A stretch of 64,000 nt of DNA. It comes from Diogma glabrata. Lineage: Eukaryota > Arthropoda > Insecta > Diptera > Cylindrotomidae. The translations under genes and the position numbers were made by a program. Below are positions 1 through 9,899 of this stretch, in pieces (positions within the stretch are counted from its first letter, which is position 1; the number at the start of each line of letters is the position of its first letter). The notes under the pieces are model-generated. The model had not been told where the DNA came from. It saw only the letters and a list, made by a program, of their open reading frames with translations, and made no database searches. Location of the stretch: positions 74,283,394-74,347,393 of the forward strand of contig OY856187.1 of assembly GCA_963693315.1 (NCBI GenBank), given 5' to 3'.

Positions 1-85
1 TTTCTTTTGAAATAAAATAAATAAAATTTATTTGTTTTAGATAAAAAGAATCTTATTTTAATAAAGTGAATAAAAAAATAGAATT
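1..85 (+). repeat. left inverted-repeat arm flanking PLE
   Basis: The reverse complement of this stretch matches 929-1013 almost base for base, for example AAAATAAGATTCTTTTTATC. It lies at the 3' side of the minus-strand PLE. The arm may continue to the left of the window. Confidence 0.9.
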
Positions 86-100
86 TAAGATATTTTTTGC

Positions 101-135
101 AAACGTTTCGTATATTTAATACATCCTCAGTGCAA
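101..135 (-). other. hammerhead-like core motif in PLE tail (candidate)
   Basis: On the minus strand the PLE tail holds CTGAGGA, a GTAT/ATAC stem with a 5-base loop, then GAAAC. The layout resembles the CUGANGA - stem II - GAAA core of hammerhead ribozymes, which are known in PLE terminal repeats. Stem I, stem III and the cleavage base were not established. The same arrangement occurs at 14933-14957 in an independent PLE. Confidence 0.35.
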
Positions 136-271
136 ACTTTTTTATAAACTAACCATAATTTTTTCTAAAAACAGAAAACATAAATAAATTGAACATAGAA
201 ATTTTTTGATAATAAAAATAGAGAACACTAGATGAGCTTTTAGAATTAAAAATTGAAATAAAAGTACAATA

Positions 272-929
272 TTAAGTTAAAATGTTATCGTAAATATTTT
301 GTAGATAAGCAGTATCTTTTTGTTTATTCATAGACTTTTTGCTCTTTTTAATTTGTATCATCTCCATAATACTCCTTTTTCTAAAATTACTTTCCTTTTC
401 AAGAATTTGAACGTTTGAGAAAGAAGCGTTATGTCCAGCAACAGCAAGATGTCTCGAAAGTGCACTACTACCATTATCATCATCAGAATTAACAGGCTTT
501 CTTTTAGCATCAAGTAAATGCTGATCAAAACGTTTTTTTAAAAATTGCTTCGTTTGTCCTGTATAAGTAAAATCACAAGAACATTTAATTTGATATATTA
601 CTTCGGTCTGTAATTCCTTCGGTACTTTATCTTTTAATTTTGAAAATAAGGTTTCTCCAATAGTTTTAGATGATCTTCCAACAGCATGAATATTATAATG
701 AAAAAGCAAATTTTTTATTTGTTCATAAACACCTTTAACATAAGGTAAAGATACAAACTTAGGTGGAACATTTTGGGGTACAACACTTGTTTCAACATTA
801 ATAGGAGGTACTTCTATAATATTACGATTATAATTTTTAATCAATGATTTATTTATCATTAGTTTGATTAATTTTTTCGGATAATCATTTGATAGTAGAG
901 TTTCTTGAAGAAGATCAAAATTTCTTTTA
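272..929 (-). pseudogene. PLE C-terminal fragment, GIY-YIG endonuclease
   Basis: An ORF of about 195 residues starts at base 859, and the same frame continues open upstream to base 929 with PLE-like sequence. The domain core is visible: VIYQIKCSC, then YTGQTKQFLKKRFDQH (the GIY-YIG YxG...R pattern), then SALSRHLAVAGH with the conserved H, and a basic C-terminus. In this family the domain nicks target DNA for retrotransposition. The reverse transcriptase is missing, so the copy is dead on its own. No frameshift is seen inside the remaining part. Confidence 0.85.
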
Positions 930-1013
930 ATTCTATTTTTTTATTCACTTTATTAAAATAAGATTCTTTTTATCTAAAACAAATAAATTTTATTTATTTT
1001 ATTTCAAAAGAAA
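929..1013 (-). repeat. right inverted-repeat arm flanking PLE
   Basis: Inverted copy of bases 1-85. It sits directly at the 5' truncation point of the PLE coding frame, consistent with an inverted tail copy joined to a truncated body. Confidence 0.9.
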
Positions 1014-1084
1014 AAATTGGCTACATCCAAAGATAATTTTATTAGCATAATAAAATATTAAAGCCAAAAAACCAAAAATAAAAA

Positions 1085-1118
1085 ATTTATTTATTTATTT
1101 ATTTATTTATTTATTGAT

Positions 1119-1177
<59 letters not shown>

Positions 1178-1190
1178 CTTATTTATTTAT
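1085..1190. repeat. TTTA tetranucleotide microsatellite
   Basis: About 105 bases of ATTT/TTTA repeats with rare interruptions (one TTGA, one TTAC). The short open frame of alternating Tyr-Leu-Phe-Ile across it is an artefact of the repeat, not a gene. Confidence 0.97.
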
Positions 1191-1663
1191 ATATATAGAT
1201 AACTTTGCTAATACATTCATTTATAAGTATCAGAATATCAAAAACAAAATGTTAAAAATGCATAAAATGTTAAAAAATGAAAAAGGAGAAAAAAAAATTA
1301 TTCAAATCGGTTAATCGGTTCAAGCCTATGTAACTTTAAGCTTGCCTTGTTTTTTAAATTTTTAACAAATTTCGAACCACCCTGTATCGAAACTAGTGAA
1401 AACAGTAAACGAAATAAAAATTACTTTGGGGTGTTTTTAGTAATTATAAAAATAATGTATGCATATAACAATGCTTGTAATAATTATAATAATAATTTAT
1501 ACAAAATATTGTCTGAAGTCTTTCTTTAACATCTGCATTTACTGAAGCTCTATTTTAACCGCCCTATCTATGCTTTTAATGGCTTTGTGTGCAGACTTCT
1601 GCCGATATAAGTATATATAAAAAGCGGAAATTCTACATGCCACTATGGGAAAAAAACTTAGTC
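1191..1663. other. no recognisable feature
   Basis: AT-rich sequence. Two short open frames here show no family features and start or end in low-complexity DNA. I see nothing to annotate. Confidence 0.6.
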
Positions 1664-2626
1664 CATAATACACGTCCTGAATTGCTGAGAATATCAATTA
1701 TTTTGATTTTCTAGCCTGTATTTATTTTAAATTCATAAATCATACCTTGATTGTGGTTGACGAATACGTTCCGTTCCGCTGCTCCAAGTTATTGTGAAAA
1801 TAAATTGTTATAAAATGCTAGATCTGATAAATCTGGACTATTAATGCTCCGAGTCTTCAAACTGACGAATAACCCGTAATTAGGAATGTTTAAAATTCTG
1901 TTGACCCTAATTCCGCGTTAGCAAGATACAGCCTATTATAAAAATAAGTGAAGTATATTTATTTGGAATGTGTTATTAAAATCATGAACTCTAAGTTAAT
2001 GATAACAAAATTTAAAAAACACGACTGAACTAAACAGAGAGTGATTTAAAGAAACTATTGAGGAGACCAGATTTTCTTCTTATCAATGAAAATTTAACAT
2101 CTACTACTCCTAATTCTAGCAATTTGGTTAAAATAATATAGATCCGTAATTAGCTCCGACACATTTTTAAAGTGTTCTTTATTTATAAAAATTACATTTT
2201 TATGTAATATATGATTACTTTTGATATAAAAAACAAAATAAATTTGTTTAACAATTTCCTAATTCCGTGCTAAGAACGGAATTACGGACATTTCAAATAA
2301 ATTATGAACGTAATTCCGTTCGTCGAAAACTCGCTTGTTTTAATAACTTAAATGTACAAAATCAGTATTCTATTAACGTTAGTCGTTTAATATAATCCTA
2401 ATTGATCCACAAAAAAGAATATTTTACAGGAAATAAAGACCGATAAATTTTTATGGTCTTAAGAAAATGTTAGTAATACCTTAACCTTTTCCATAAGAAA
2501 ATTGTCTTAAACAGCAAGTTTTCGTCGACCAACCAATCAGGGTATCATTTATGAACTTAAAACTAAAAATGCCGGCAAGAAAATCAAAATAATTGATTCT
2601 CAGCAATTCAGGGCGTGATATTTTTT
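1664..2626. repeat. foldback-type repeat with ~100-bp imperfect inverted ends
   Basis: Bases 1664-1765 match the reverse complement of about 2523-2626. Both contain CCTGAATTGCTGAGAAT, then CAATTATTTTGATTTTCT, then a shared CATAAAT-GATACC-like block and a GACGAA block. The arms are about 80 percent alike with small indels. The roughly 750-bp middle has no coding potential. It is probably a non-autonomous inverted-repeat DNA element. No clear target duplication was found. Confidence 0.6.
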
Positions 2627-2744
2627 TTTTCAAAAGCTTAAATTGATCTTATTTTAAGGCTTTTTATAAAATAGCACGGGATAATGTACTAGCCCGTAAT
2701 ATTGTACACTTACCTTATATTGGTAGATAATAGGTTTTTTTTTG

Positions 2745-2965
2745 AAAAGTTGAAATTGTTGAACAAATGGAGGGATTTTGAGTATGTATTTGATAATCAT
2801 CTTTGTATCATCTTTTAATTGAATTATGTTAATTTATTATCTGTTGTAATTTGCCGGCAACGTATTGTTTTTTCGTGTTAGTTTTGCAATAAATTTCCAA
2901 ACAGAGATAAAATACTTTTACTTGTACAAAGAGTTTTATAATTTACACCGCTATTCGCTGCCCTG
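2745..2965 (-). repeat. diverged fragment of repeat R
   Basis: Contains GGCAACGTATTG, TTTCGTGTTAGTTTTG, an AAACAGAGATAAAA block and CGCTGCCCTGAAG in the order found in the other R copies (5400-5600, 33400-33570, and inverted at 15500-15700). It is more diverged than the rest, so probably an old insertion. No coding capacity. Confidence 0.7.
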
Positions 2966-3959
2966 AAGTAAAAGGTTAAAATGATTTTGCAAGAAAATTT
3001 AATTCCTAATAATATTCACATTAGTGTGCAAGTGTTTATCACTAACTGATAAAGTGATATTATTTCCTTATCTTATTATTGTTTGTTGGCCGAATATATA
3101 TTTTGTTTTTATATTTCTGCCTGATCGTTGTTACAACGGAGAATAACAATTTCCTTATCTATTTATTACTGTATCTTTATATGTAAAAAAACGCATAAAA
3201 ATGCATAAATAATCAGAGATGGTGGCAGTGGCGTAGCTAGGGGGGGCAGAGGGCGGTCCGCCCCGGGTGTCACCCGTTTTGGGGTGACACCCGACCGGAC
3301 CGTAAAAAACTTAATCAAACCATCGCAATGTTTTCAACGATAAATCACTTAGAAACCATTTTAATCAGGTTATCCATATAATTTTATAATTTATAAATTG
3401 TGATAAGTTATAAATGTGTCCTATAAATGTGTTATTGGCTCAAAAAGAATCTATTCTACTTTTTAAAATTGTTGAGTTATTATGTGAAATAAAATTTTAA
3501 CAATATTAATCGAATAAACATGTTGAGCATTGAATACCATCACCACAATTAGTCAATAGCTTTGAATATTCCTATAGATACAATATTGACTTTTTTTACG
3601 GTGTATTATTTAGTATGCAAGAATGATTCTTTAACGACGAGGTCGGAAAACACATATGCTGAATAATGTATAGGAAAAGTGGTTTACGTCGATAATGTAG
3701 CACCCTTTATCGATAGGGTGTCACCCTTGAGTTACAATGTCTCTATTCCAAAATTATTTCTAAAATATTAGCTTAACTTTACTACCTAATATATGTTTTA
3801 CATTTCAAACAAATTAATTGCAAACAACTAACTAACGATCAAATCATCGTGTTTGTAAATGATCTCAAAATAATTTTTTTTCCTTTATCTTGAAACTCAA
3901 GGAATAAATTGGAATAGATCGTTTTTCAATGGACACAAAAATAATTACTGTGGAATAAA

Positions 3960-4850
3960 ATGGCAGATATGCAATTACTGCAGTTTTGCAAATTTTTATA
4001 GAAAGATACATACTCATACTGTTTGTTTTCAGTTTTATATATTTATCCACCAAAACCCAGCTATTGATTGTTTCCAGATCAAATACCGAGTTTCCCAACG
4101 ATATATCAATTAATATGTGTGACGACCAAATAGACGAATGTGAAAGCATTCGTTTATTGGGAGTCACAATATCCAATGACTTACTCTGGAACGATCATAT
4201 AATGGCCATGGCAAAGAGCGCGTCAAGAAAACTCGGCCTCCTCAATAGATGTAAAAAATATTTTACTTCGCATCAATTACTCCACATTTATAAGTTCCAT
4301 ATTCGTCCCTGTATGGAGTATTGTTGTCAAGTTTGGGGCGCCGCATCGGTTACTATCCTGGCTCTTTTGGACTCTGTTCAAAAGTGAGCTATACGAATTG
4401 TTGGTGATCGAGATTTAACATTAGATCTTGATTCCCTACAACATCGTCGCACTGTTGCTGATCTCGTTGTTTTTTATAAATATCGTCACCAGCAGTGCTC
4501 GGATGAAATTAGGTCCATAATGCCTCAGACATATGTTTTTTCCCGTTTACTCGTCAATCGGTTTGTGCAGGCGGTCGGACTGTCGAGATTACTCACTGTC
4601 ATAGTAATAGAATGCAAAGGGATTTCTTTGTGCGTACATCTTACACATGGAATGCTTTGCCCGAATCAATAGTCTCGAGTGCCTTCAATCCACAAAGATT
4701 TAAAAAAAGCGTCCACTAATACCTCAAGACGCATGTTGTTGTGGGACCTACGTCTTAAAAGGTATCTATGTATTTTTGTGACAAATTTTGTAATTCCTAC
4801 TACACAACACTTCTTATTAAAAAAAAAATAGTTTTGAATTAAATGAAAGT
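3960..4850 (+). pseudogene. Jockey-like LINE, RT C-terminus and 3' UTR
   Basis: The frame reads STKTQLLIVSRSNTEFPNDI, then IRLLGVTISNDLLWNDHI, then CRPCMEYC-like and QVWGAA motifs. This is the region after the RT catalytic palm in Jockey/BS-type LINEs. An in-frame stop at about 4385 breaks it, and the frame continues as AIRIVGDRDLTLDLDSLQHRR. A 3' UTR with GGTATCTATGT and ACTACACAACAC follows. The same family occurs inverted at 24885-26430. No poly-A target structure could be delimited. Confidence 0.8.
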
Positions 4851-4859
4851 TTATCATTT

Positions 4860-5945
4860 AAAATTACATTTTGTTGGGTTTTAAATCCCTTGTAAATTTC
4901 ACACTCATCAAGTGATTCTTTTAGAGATCCTTGGCTACATAAATGTAAAGCCTTCAAATTTTTTTAAAAAGTGGTGTAGCTATTGTTATTAACTATGTAA
5001 ATGGTTTGCAAAAATAGACCTTAAATTTTGTATATTACTTCGGTCAAAATTTTATTCTAAGTTTTGGAATATTTTTAGAATTTTGAAAAAAGTTTCAATT
5101 TTTAATTTTGTAAAAATTTTTGGAATATTTTTAGAATTTCGCAAAATTTTAAATTTTTGAGTTTATTCTAATTTTTATAGTTCTGGAAAAAGATACAATT
5201 TTTGATTTTGTTATAATTTTTGAAATATTTTTAGAATTTTTGAAAAAAGTTTTAATCTTTGATTTTGTAATAATTTTTGAAATATTTTTAGAATTTTGTT
5301 TGAAAAAAGTTTGAATTTTTGATTTTATTTAATTTTTACAATATTTTTGGAATTTTGAAAGAAATATGAATTTGTGATTTTAAAATATTTTCTCGAAACG
5401 CTAAATGGAGAGGTTTTGAGTAGTTTGCTGATTGTATAATCTTTTCACTAAATTATGTATATTTATGATCTGATATAATTTTCCGACAACGTATTGATGT
5501 TTCGTGTTAGTTTTGTAATACATATCGAAACAGAGATAAAAATACAAGTACTTTAACAAAAAGTTATGTTAGATATACATCGCTGCATAAAACTAAAAAC
5601 CATGTCCTCATAAAAGTTTTTTGCCGAAAACTATATCAAAATCCTTAACCCAGACCGAAGTCTTGATATCTCAGAACTTGAGATTTCAGTCCCTCCATAT
5701 TTTTTCTTCTTAGGAAGCTATTCCTTAAATCAGTCTTTAAAACATTTTCCGGTTTTCCCGATGTAAAATTTTTTTGCTAAAATCACATTTAATTTTGTAA
5801 ATTATTGAGCATGATTCTAATTGGATATTTAATTTTGGTTTCAATTCTTTATATAAAATATCTTTAAGGATTTTATACTTATATTTTTTTGAATAGTTCC
5901 TTATAATATTAGGCATATTATGATTGGTGTATTCCATTTTATCAA
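4860..5945 (-). pseudogene. PLE C-terminal fragment split by repeat R
   Basis: The right piece (about 5698-5945) reads MEYTNHNMPNIIRNYSKK, then SIIYKIKCDF, then a damaged YIGKTGK-like core. The left piece (4860-5033) reads NLKALHLCSQG and ECEIYKGF. Joined, they align colinearly with the PLE at 38631-39445, with stop codons. Repeat R (5034-5697) sits exactly between them. It lies inside the hAT at 3227-11166. Confidence 0.8.
5034..5697 (-). repeat. repeat R copy inserted in PLE
   Basis: Starts ATTACTTCGGTC and ends ...GACTTCGG-type block, then CCCTCCAT at the right. It holds iterated AATTTTTGGAATATTTTTAG-type units and the CGTATTGATGTTTCGTG block. It interrupts one PLE reading frame, so both ends are well defined. 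It is shorter than the 2.24-kb copy at 31452-33691, so internally deleted. No coding capacity. Confidence 0.8.
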
Positions 5946-5984
5946 ATATTATTTAATATAAGTTGTTCTAAAGAATGGTTTTAT

Positions 5985-6636
5985 AAAGTGATGCCTTATG
6001 GTGAAAAAATTCTGCGGTCATGGATGGTTTATTCTCCTTTAAATAATAACCTGTACTGCTTCTGCTGTCGTATATTAGCTGTCACCAATAGTAATAATAC
6101 AAAATCTACGACTGGATTTCAGAAGTGGTGGAAACTAAATCCCAAAGTAACTGACCCTGAAACATCAAATGAACATCTGGAGAATTTCTAAAAGTGGCAA
6201 ACTTTGAAAATGAGGTTAAAATTTCATAAAACGATATAAGACACAGCCTTGCAATTAATATATAATGAAGAACAGAAGTGGAAACATCTTTTATCCAGAT
6301 TATTGGGTATAACTTTGTTTTTATCTAAACAAAACCTAGCATTTCGTTGACATGATGAAGGACAAAGTTCTTCAAATAAAGGCAATTTTTTAGAATTAGT
6401 CAATTTATTGTCAAAATATGATGTAGTGTTACAAGAACACATTTTGAATTTGGAGCATGGTAAATTACCAAAAGTATCATATTTGTCACCAGATATACAA
6501 AATGAGTTCATAAATGCTTTAGCGAACCACGTAAAGTTTAAGCTTGTCAACGAAATTAAATCGGTTAAATATTTTGGAATTATGTTTGATAGCACACCTG
6601 ACATTTCACATATTGATCAAATGTCAGAAGTGATTC
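5985..6636 (+). pseudogene. hAT transposase, TTF zinc finger and DUF4371 start
   Basis: 5985-6191 encodes RSWMVYSPLNNNLYCFCCRI followed by a GFQKWWKLNPK block, the TTF-type zinc finger of ZMYM1-like hAT proteins. After stops and a frameshift, 6400-6636 gives LLSKYDVVLQEHI, YLSPDIQNEFINALANHV and FGIMFDSTPDISHIDQMSEV, the start of the DUF4371/RNase H-like transposase domain. The frame is cut at QMSEV by the RTE LINE and resumes at 9346. Confidence 0.85.
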
Positions 6637-6656
6637 TCTCTCTCTCTCTCTGGCGT

Positions 6657-7450
6657 TTACATCCCATGGAGGGATTTTGCCGTCTGTGCAATCAGCTTCC
6701 AATCGTCTCGTTCCATGACCAGTTGACCCCAGTTTCGACATCCTATATCACGAAGGTCTTGGATGATGTCATCACGCCAGCGTTGTCTAGGTCTTCCTCT
6801 TCGACGAACACCAGCTGGTTGTTGTTGGGATGTTTTTTTAATCATTCTATCTAATGGTGCCCTTTCTACATGACCAAACCATCTAATCCGGTTAGATTTA
6901 ATGAATCCGATTACATCGCAGCCTCCAAGAAGCTGTCTGATTTCATGATTCATTCGGATTCTATACTGATTTTCAGCAACTTTACATGGACCATAAATTG
7001 TTCGTATGACTTTCCTCTCGAATGTTGATAGAATTCTACAATCGGAGGAAGTCAGTGTCCAGCTTTCGCTTCCAAAGGTAAGCACAGGTCGAATTAATGC
7101 TTTGTAAAGTGTGAGTTTGCACGACTGCGAAAGATGTTTGGATCGCAAAAGTTTTGAGTATGCGTAAAAAACTCTGTATGCCGCTGAGACACGGGCTTTA
7201 ATTTCTGCCTGCATGTCATTTGACGATGTTATTACAGATCCGAGGTATTTGAAGTTTTCTACACGTTCCACTTCATAGTCGCCAGTATTCAGATTGCCGG
7301 GAGGTATATTCCTGGATGTTGTTAAAAGTTTAGTCTTGCCGGTGTTAATGCATAATCCAAGTCGTTTAGCATTTCGTTCAAGCTGAGAGAGACTATCCTT
7401 GATTTCGCTTGTTCTACGTCCGAGAAGCACAATATCATCTGCATAGCCAA
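6657..7450 (-). pseudogene. RTE LINE RT C-terminal half
   Basis: In the frame after the slip it reads LGYADDIVLLGRRTSEI (catalytic YADD), then ENFKYLGSVITSSND, SCKLTLYKALIRPVLTFGSE, SNRIRWFGHVERAP and RGRPRQRWRDDI, ending in AKSLHGM. This is the usual C-terminus of RTE-clade RTs. The active site is present but separated by a frameshift from the endonuclease and lacks its upstream RT motifs. Confidence 0.85.
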
Positions 7451-8941
7451 GAATTTGACTAGATTTGTTAAATATACAGTTTTTGTCTCAATGTGGCTTT
7501 TTCTTATCGCGTACTCAAGCGCCAAATTAAATAGTTCACGTTCACTTGTTGTAAGCTCGTTGTTTCCATTTTTGATGGCTGTAGATCTTGGGTGGAAATC
7601 TTTGGTCAGATTCCGCGCATTGGCAAAACACTCTTTCGAATTTCCATTAGCCGCATGTTGGTTGATGTTTTCGATACAGCTCTTCATGTGTTCGCGTTTC
7701 TTTTTCCGTAGGAGTTTTGCTGAGGCTTTTCTGGCGCATAGATAATCAGTTTGGGAGCTTCGGGTGTTTCTTGTTAACCATTTTTCTCGCAGTTTTTGTT
7801 TGTGCTCAATGCTTTCGCGGCACTCGTCATCAAACCATTCGTTACGTGATTTCGGTGGTCGTTTTCCGATTGTAGTTTGTGCTGCGGATATGATGGTTGA
7901 TTGAAGCGTTTGCCATTCTTCTTGTATGTTTAATGGCATCTCAGATGGTATGTCATGCTCTTCTATGCTTTGCGTTACAATTTCCTGATATCTATTCAGT
8001 ATTTCCAGGTGTTTAAATGCTTCGACATTCCAGCGCACGGTCTTCTTTGCTTGCCTATTAAATGTAGATGATAATTTGCACTTATACTTGAAGATGACAA
8101 GCATATGATCGGTGTCCATATCAGCACCTCTGTATGATCGAACGTCAGTTACACTTGTAGAGTGTCTCTTAGAAATCATGACGTGATCGATTTGATTTTC
8201 AGTTCTTCCATCATTTGATTTCCACGTTGCTTTGTGGATTTTCTTATGAGGGAAGAAAGTGCTAGAAATTACTAGATCATACATCATAGCCAGTTCAGCT
8301 GCGCGAAAGCCGTTATTGTTACTAGCATGATGCAAGCTGTTAGGGCCGACATGGGTTTTAAGTTCTGCACTTCTACCAATTTGCGCATTGAAGTCACCTA
8401 CCACAATTTTTATATCGTGTCGCGGGATGTTATTGATGACTTCTTCGAGTTCTAGAAAGAACAGGCCTTTAATGTCATCTGCTTTGTCTTCGGTAGGTGC
8501 ATGAACATTGATGATCGTTACATTAAATTTTTGCGTACGGATTCTCATTGTGCATATCCGCATATTAATTGGGCGAAAGTCGATAACATGTTGATCCACG
8601 CGACGATGTATGAGAAAGCCAACTCCAAATTCTCCTCCGTTTTCATGACCGCAATAGTAAAGAGTGTATCCCTTGGCTGTTTCGTGGATTCCACTCCCCG
8701 GCCATCTTAGTTCTTGTAACGCCACTATATCCAGTGTATAACTATTGATTTGGTTTGTAAGTTTTAGTAGATCTCCTGGTCTTCTAAGGCTTAGCACGTC
8801 CCAGGTTCCCATTTTTAAATCGTAGTCCGGGTACAGTTTCCGAGGTCGTTCTAATAATGAATCCGAGATAATCCGAGGCCTGTGTACAGAATTCATGACA
8901 AGTAATTTTTTACGGAAATGGGGTGTTAGCCCTTCGCCCAA
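7447..8941 (-). pseudogene. RTE LINE endonuclease and linker, RT core deleted
   Basis: The endonuclease is complete in motifs: GTWDVLSLRRPGDLLKL, DIVALQELRWPGSG (catalytic E), NVHAPTEDKADD, IVVGDFNAQIG (D and N), ENQIDHVMIS and DTDHMLVIF (terminal DH). This is the fold often mis-annotated as craniofacial development protein 2-like. A basic linker follows, then the frame jumps from NNELTTSERE directly to LFNLALEYAIRKS. The fingers and first palm motifs (roughly 300 residues in family members) are therefore missing. The frame slips just upstream of the YADD motif. Confidence 0.85.
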
Positions 8942-9003
8942 CCCAAATTTTCGTGAATGGGTTCGTTCTGCATCTTAAGGTCACCAGAAACAACCTTTTT
9001 ACA

Positions 9004-9160
9004 TGTTTATATAGCGAGCCGCTTGATCCAAGACAGACGCCCGCTACAAACTGCCCCTAACATGGAGAACAGACGCTTGCTACACGTTTATATAGCGAGC
9101 CGCTTGATCCAAGACAGACACCCGCTCTAAGCCGCCCCTAACATGGAGAACAGACGCTTG
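9004..9160 (-). repeat. two tandem ~80-bp units in the LINE 5' region
   Basis: TTTATATAGCGAGCCGCTTG and CCTAACATGGAGAACAGACG each occur twice, about 79 bp apart, with a few base differences. The repeats lie at the 5' end of the minus-strand RTE element, where promoter repeats are sometimes found. A promoter role is inference only. Confidence 0.8.
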
Positions 9161-9345
9161 AGTTGCATTGGTTTTGTGGCGCCAATGACTCGCCATGGTG
9201 CAGAATCATTGAGTATAAGCAGTATTTACTCTGCACCTCTCAACTACACCAACCTAATGCTGTTAGCATTACCCAGGTAGCACGGCGTGGACGTAGAATT
9301 TCGGATTTCACTACCCAAGTGATTCGTTATGTGTCAGAAGTGATT

Positions 9346-9440
9346 CGTTATGTGAAAATTGATGGTAGAAAAGTGGAAATCAAGGAAGTATTCCTTGGAT
9401 TTTTTCCTTTACATCGAAAAAAGCCGTTGATTTAAGCGAT
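9346..9440 (+). pseudogene. hAT transposase fragment, continuation after LINE
   Basis: Reads IRYVKIDGRKVEIKEVFLGF, the DUF4371 sequence following SHIDQMSEV of the 5985-6636 piece. It ends where the MITE at 9451 begins, after a stop at about 9435. Confidence 0.8.
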
Positions 9441-9450
9441 GAAATTCTTA

Positions 9451-9894
9451 CACTGAAAAAAAAGTTGAAGTAATGACAACCTCATTTCGAAGTTGGCAGT
9501 TTATTATTCATGCAAAGAAAAGATACTTACAAACAATTTCACCGTGATTGGGGCAACTACTTAGTACTCAGTAACATTGTCCTGACAACAGAACGAGGTT
9601 TATTTAAAATGTAAAGTGTTATATCCAATATAAGAGTAGTTGAATAAAGTAAATAAATATTTCCATGAAAACATATTTCTTTGGCCTTATATCATGAATT
9701 TTTCATTTTTCAAATTTAAGTATTTGAGATTAATTGAACTATATTTTATTTTCACATAAATATTTCATGTGATTGTCGGCTTATAATTGTACAGTTGTTG
9801 AATCAATCTCGTAGTTCAATTCGTCATATCTGTCTGCACGGTGAGGTTGAGACAACTGCATTTCGATTGGAAATAGGACATGTTTTTTTCAGAG
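9451..9894. mobile_element. MITE with CACTGAAAAAA termini
   Basis: Begins CACTGAAAAAAAAG and ends TTTTTTTCAGAG. It is flanked by TA on both sides and interrupts the hAT transposase. It is colinear, in inverse orientation, with 22879-23327 and with the diverged 11712-12066. It has no ORF. The TA flanks suggest Tc1/mariner-like mobilisation, but the second copy lacks them, so this stays open. Confidence 0.8.
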
Positions 9895-9899
9895 TAAAA

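Larger units (their letters stand above)
1..1013 (-). mobile_element. 5'-truncated Penelope-like element with inverted flanking repeats
   Basis: Seen: a reading frame ending in a GIY-YIG endonuclease module runs leftward, and a tail follows it. Bases 1-85 and 929-1013 are near-perfect inverted copies of each other. The PLE reading frame stays open up to base 929, exactly where the right arm starts, so the coding region is cut by the inverted tail copy. Known: Penelope-like retroelements carry RT plus GIY-YIG, are often 5'-truncated, and can be flanked by repeats (pLTRs) in inverted orientation. Inferred: this is such a truncated insertion. The left arm begins at base 1, so the element may extend outside the window. 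Confidence 0.8.
6637..9331 (-). mobile_element. RTE-type LINE with 15-bp target duplication
   Basis: TGTCAGAAGTGATTC occurs at 6622-6636 and again at 9332-9346, and the hAT frame QMSEV-IRYVK is restored if one copy is removed. Between them lies a minus-strand LINE with an apurinic-type endonuclease, part of an RT and a 3' tail of (AG)n (CTCTCTCT on the plus strand at 6637-6650). Microsatellite-like tails are common in the RTE clade. The 5' end carries a tandem repeat at 9004-9160. The RT core is deleted, so it is not autonomous. Confidence 0.9.

Noticed and set aside
1114..1314. 66-codon frame rich in Tyr-Leu-Phe-Ile
   Set aside because: Mostly the TTTA microsatellite.
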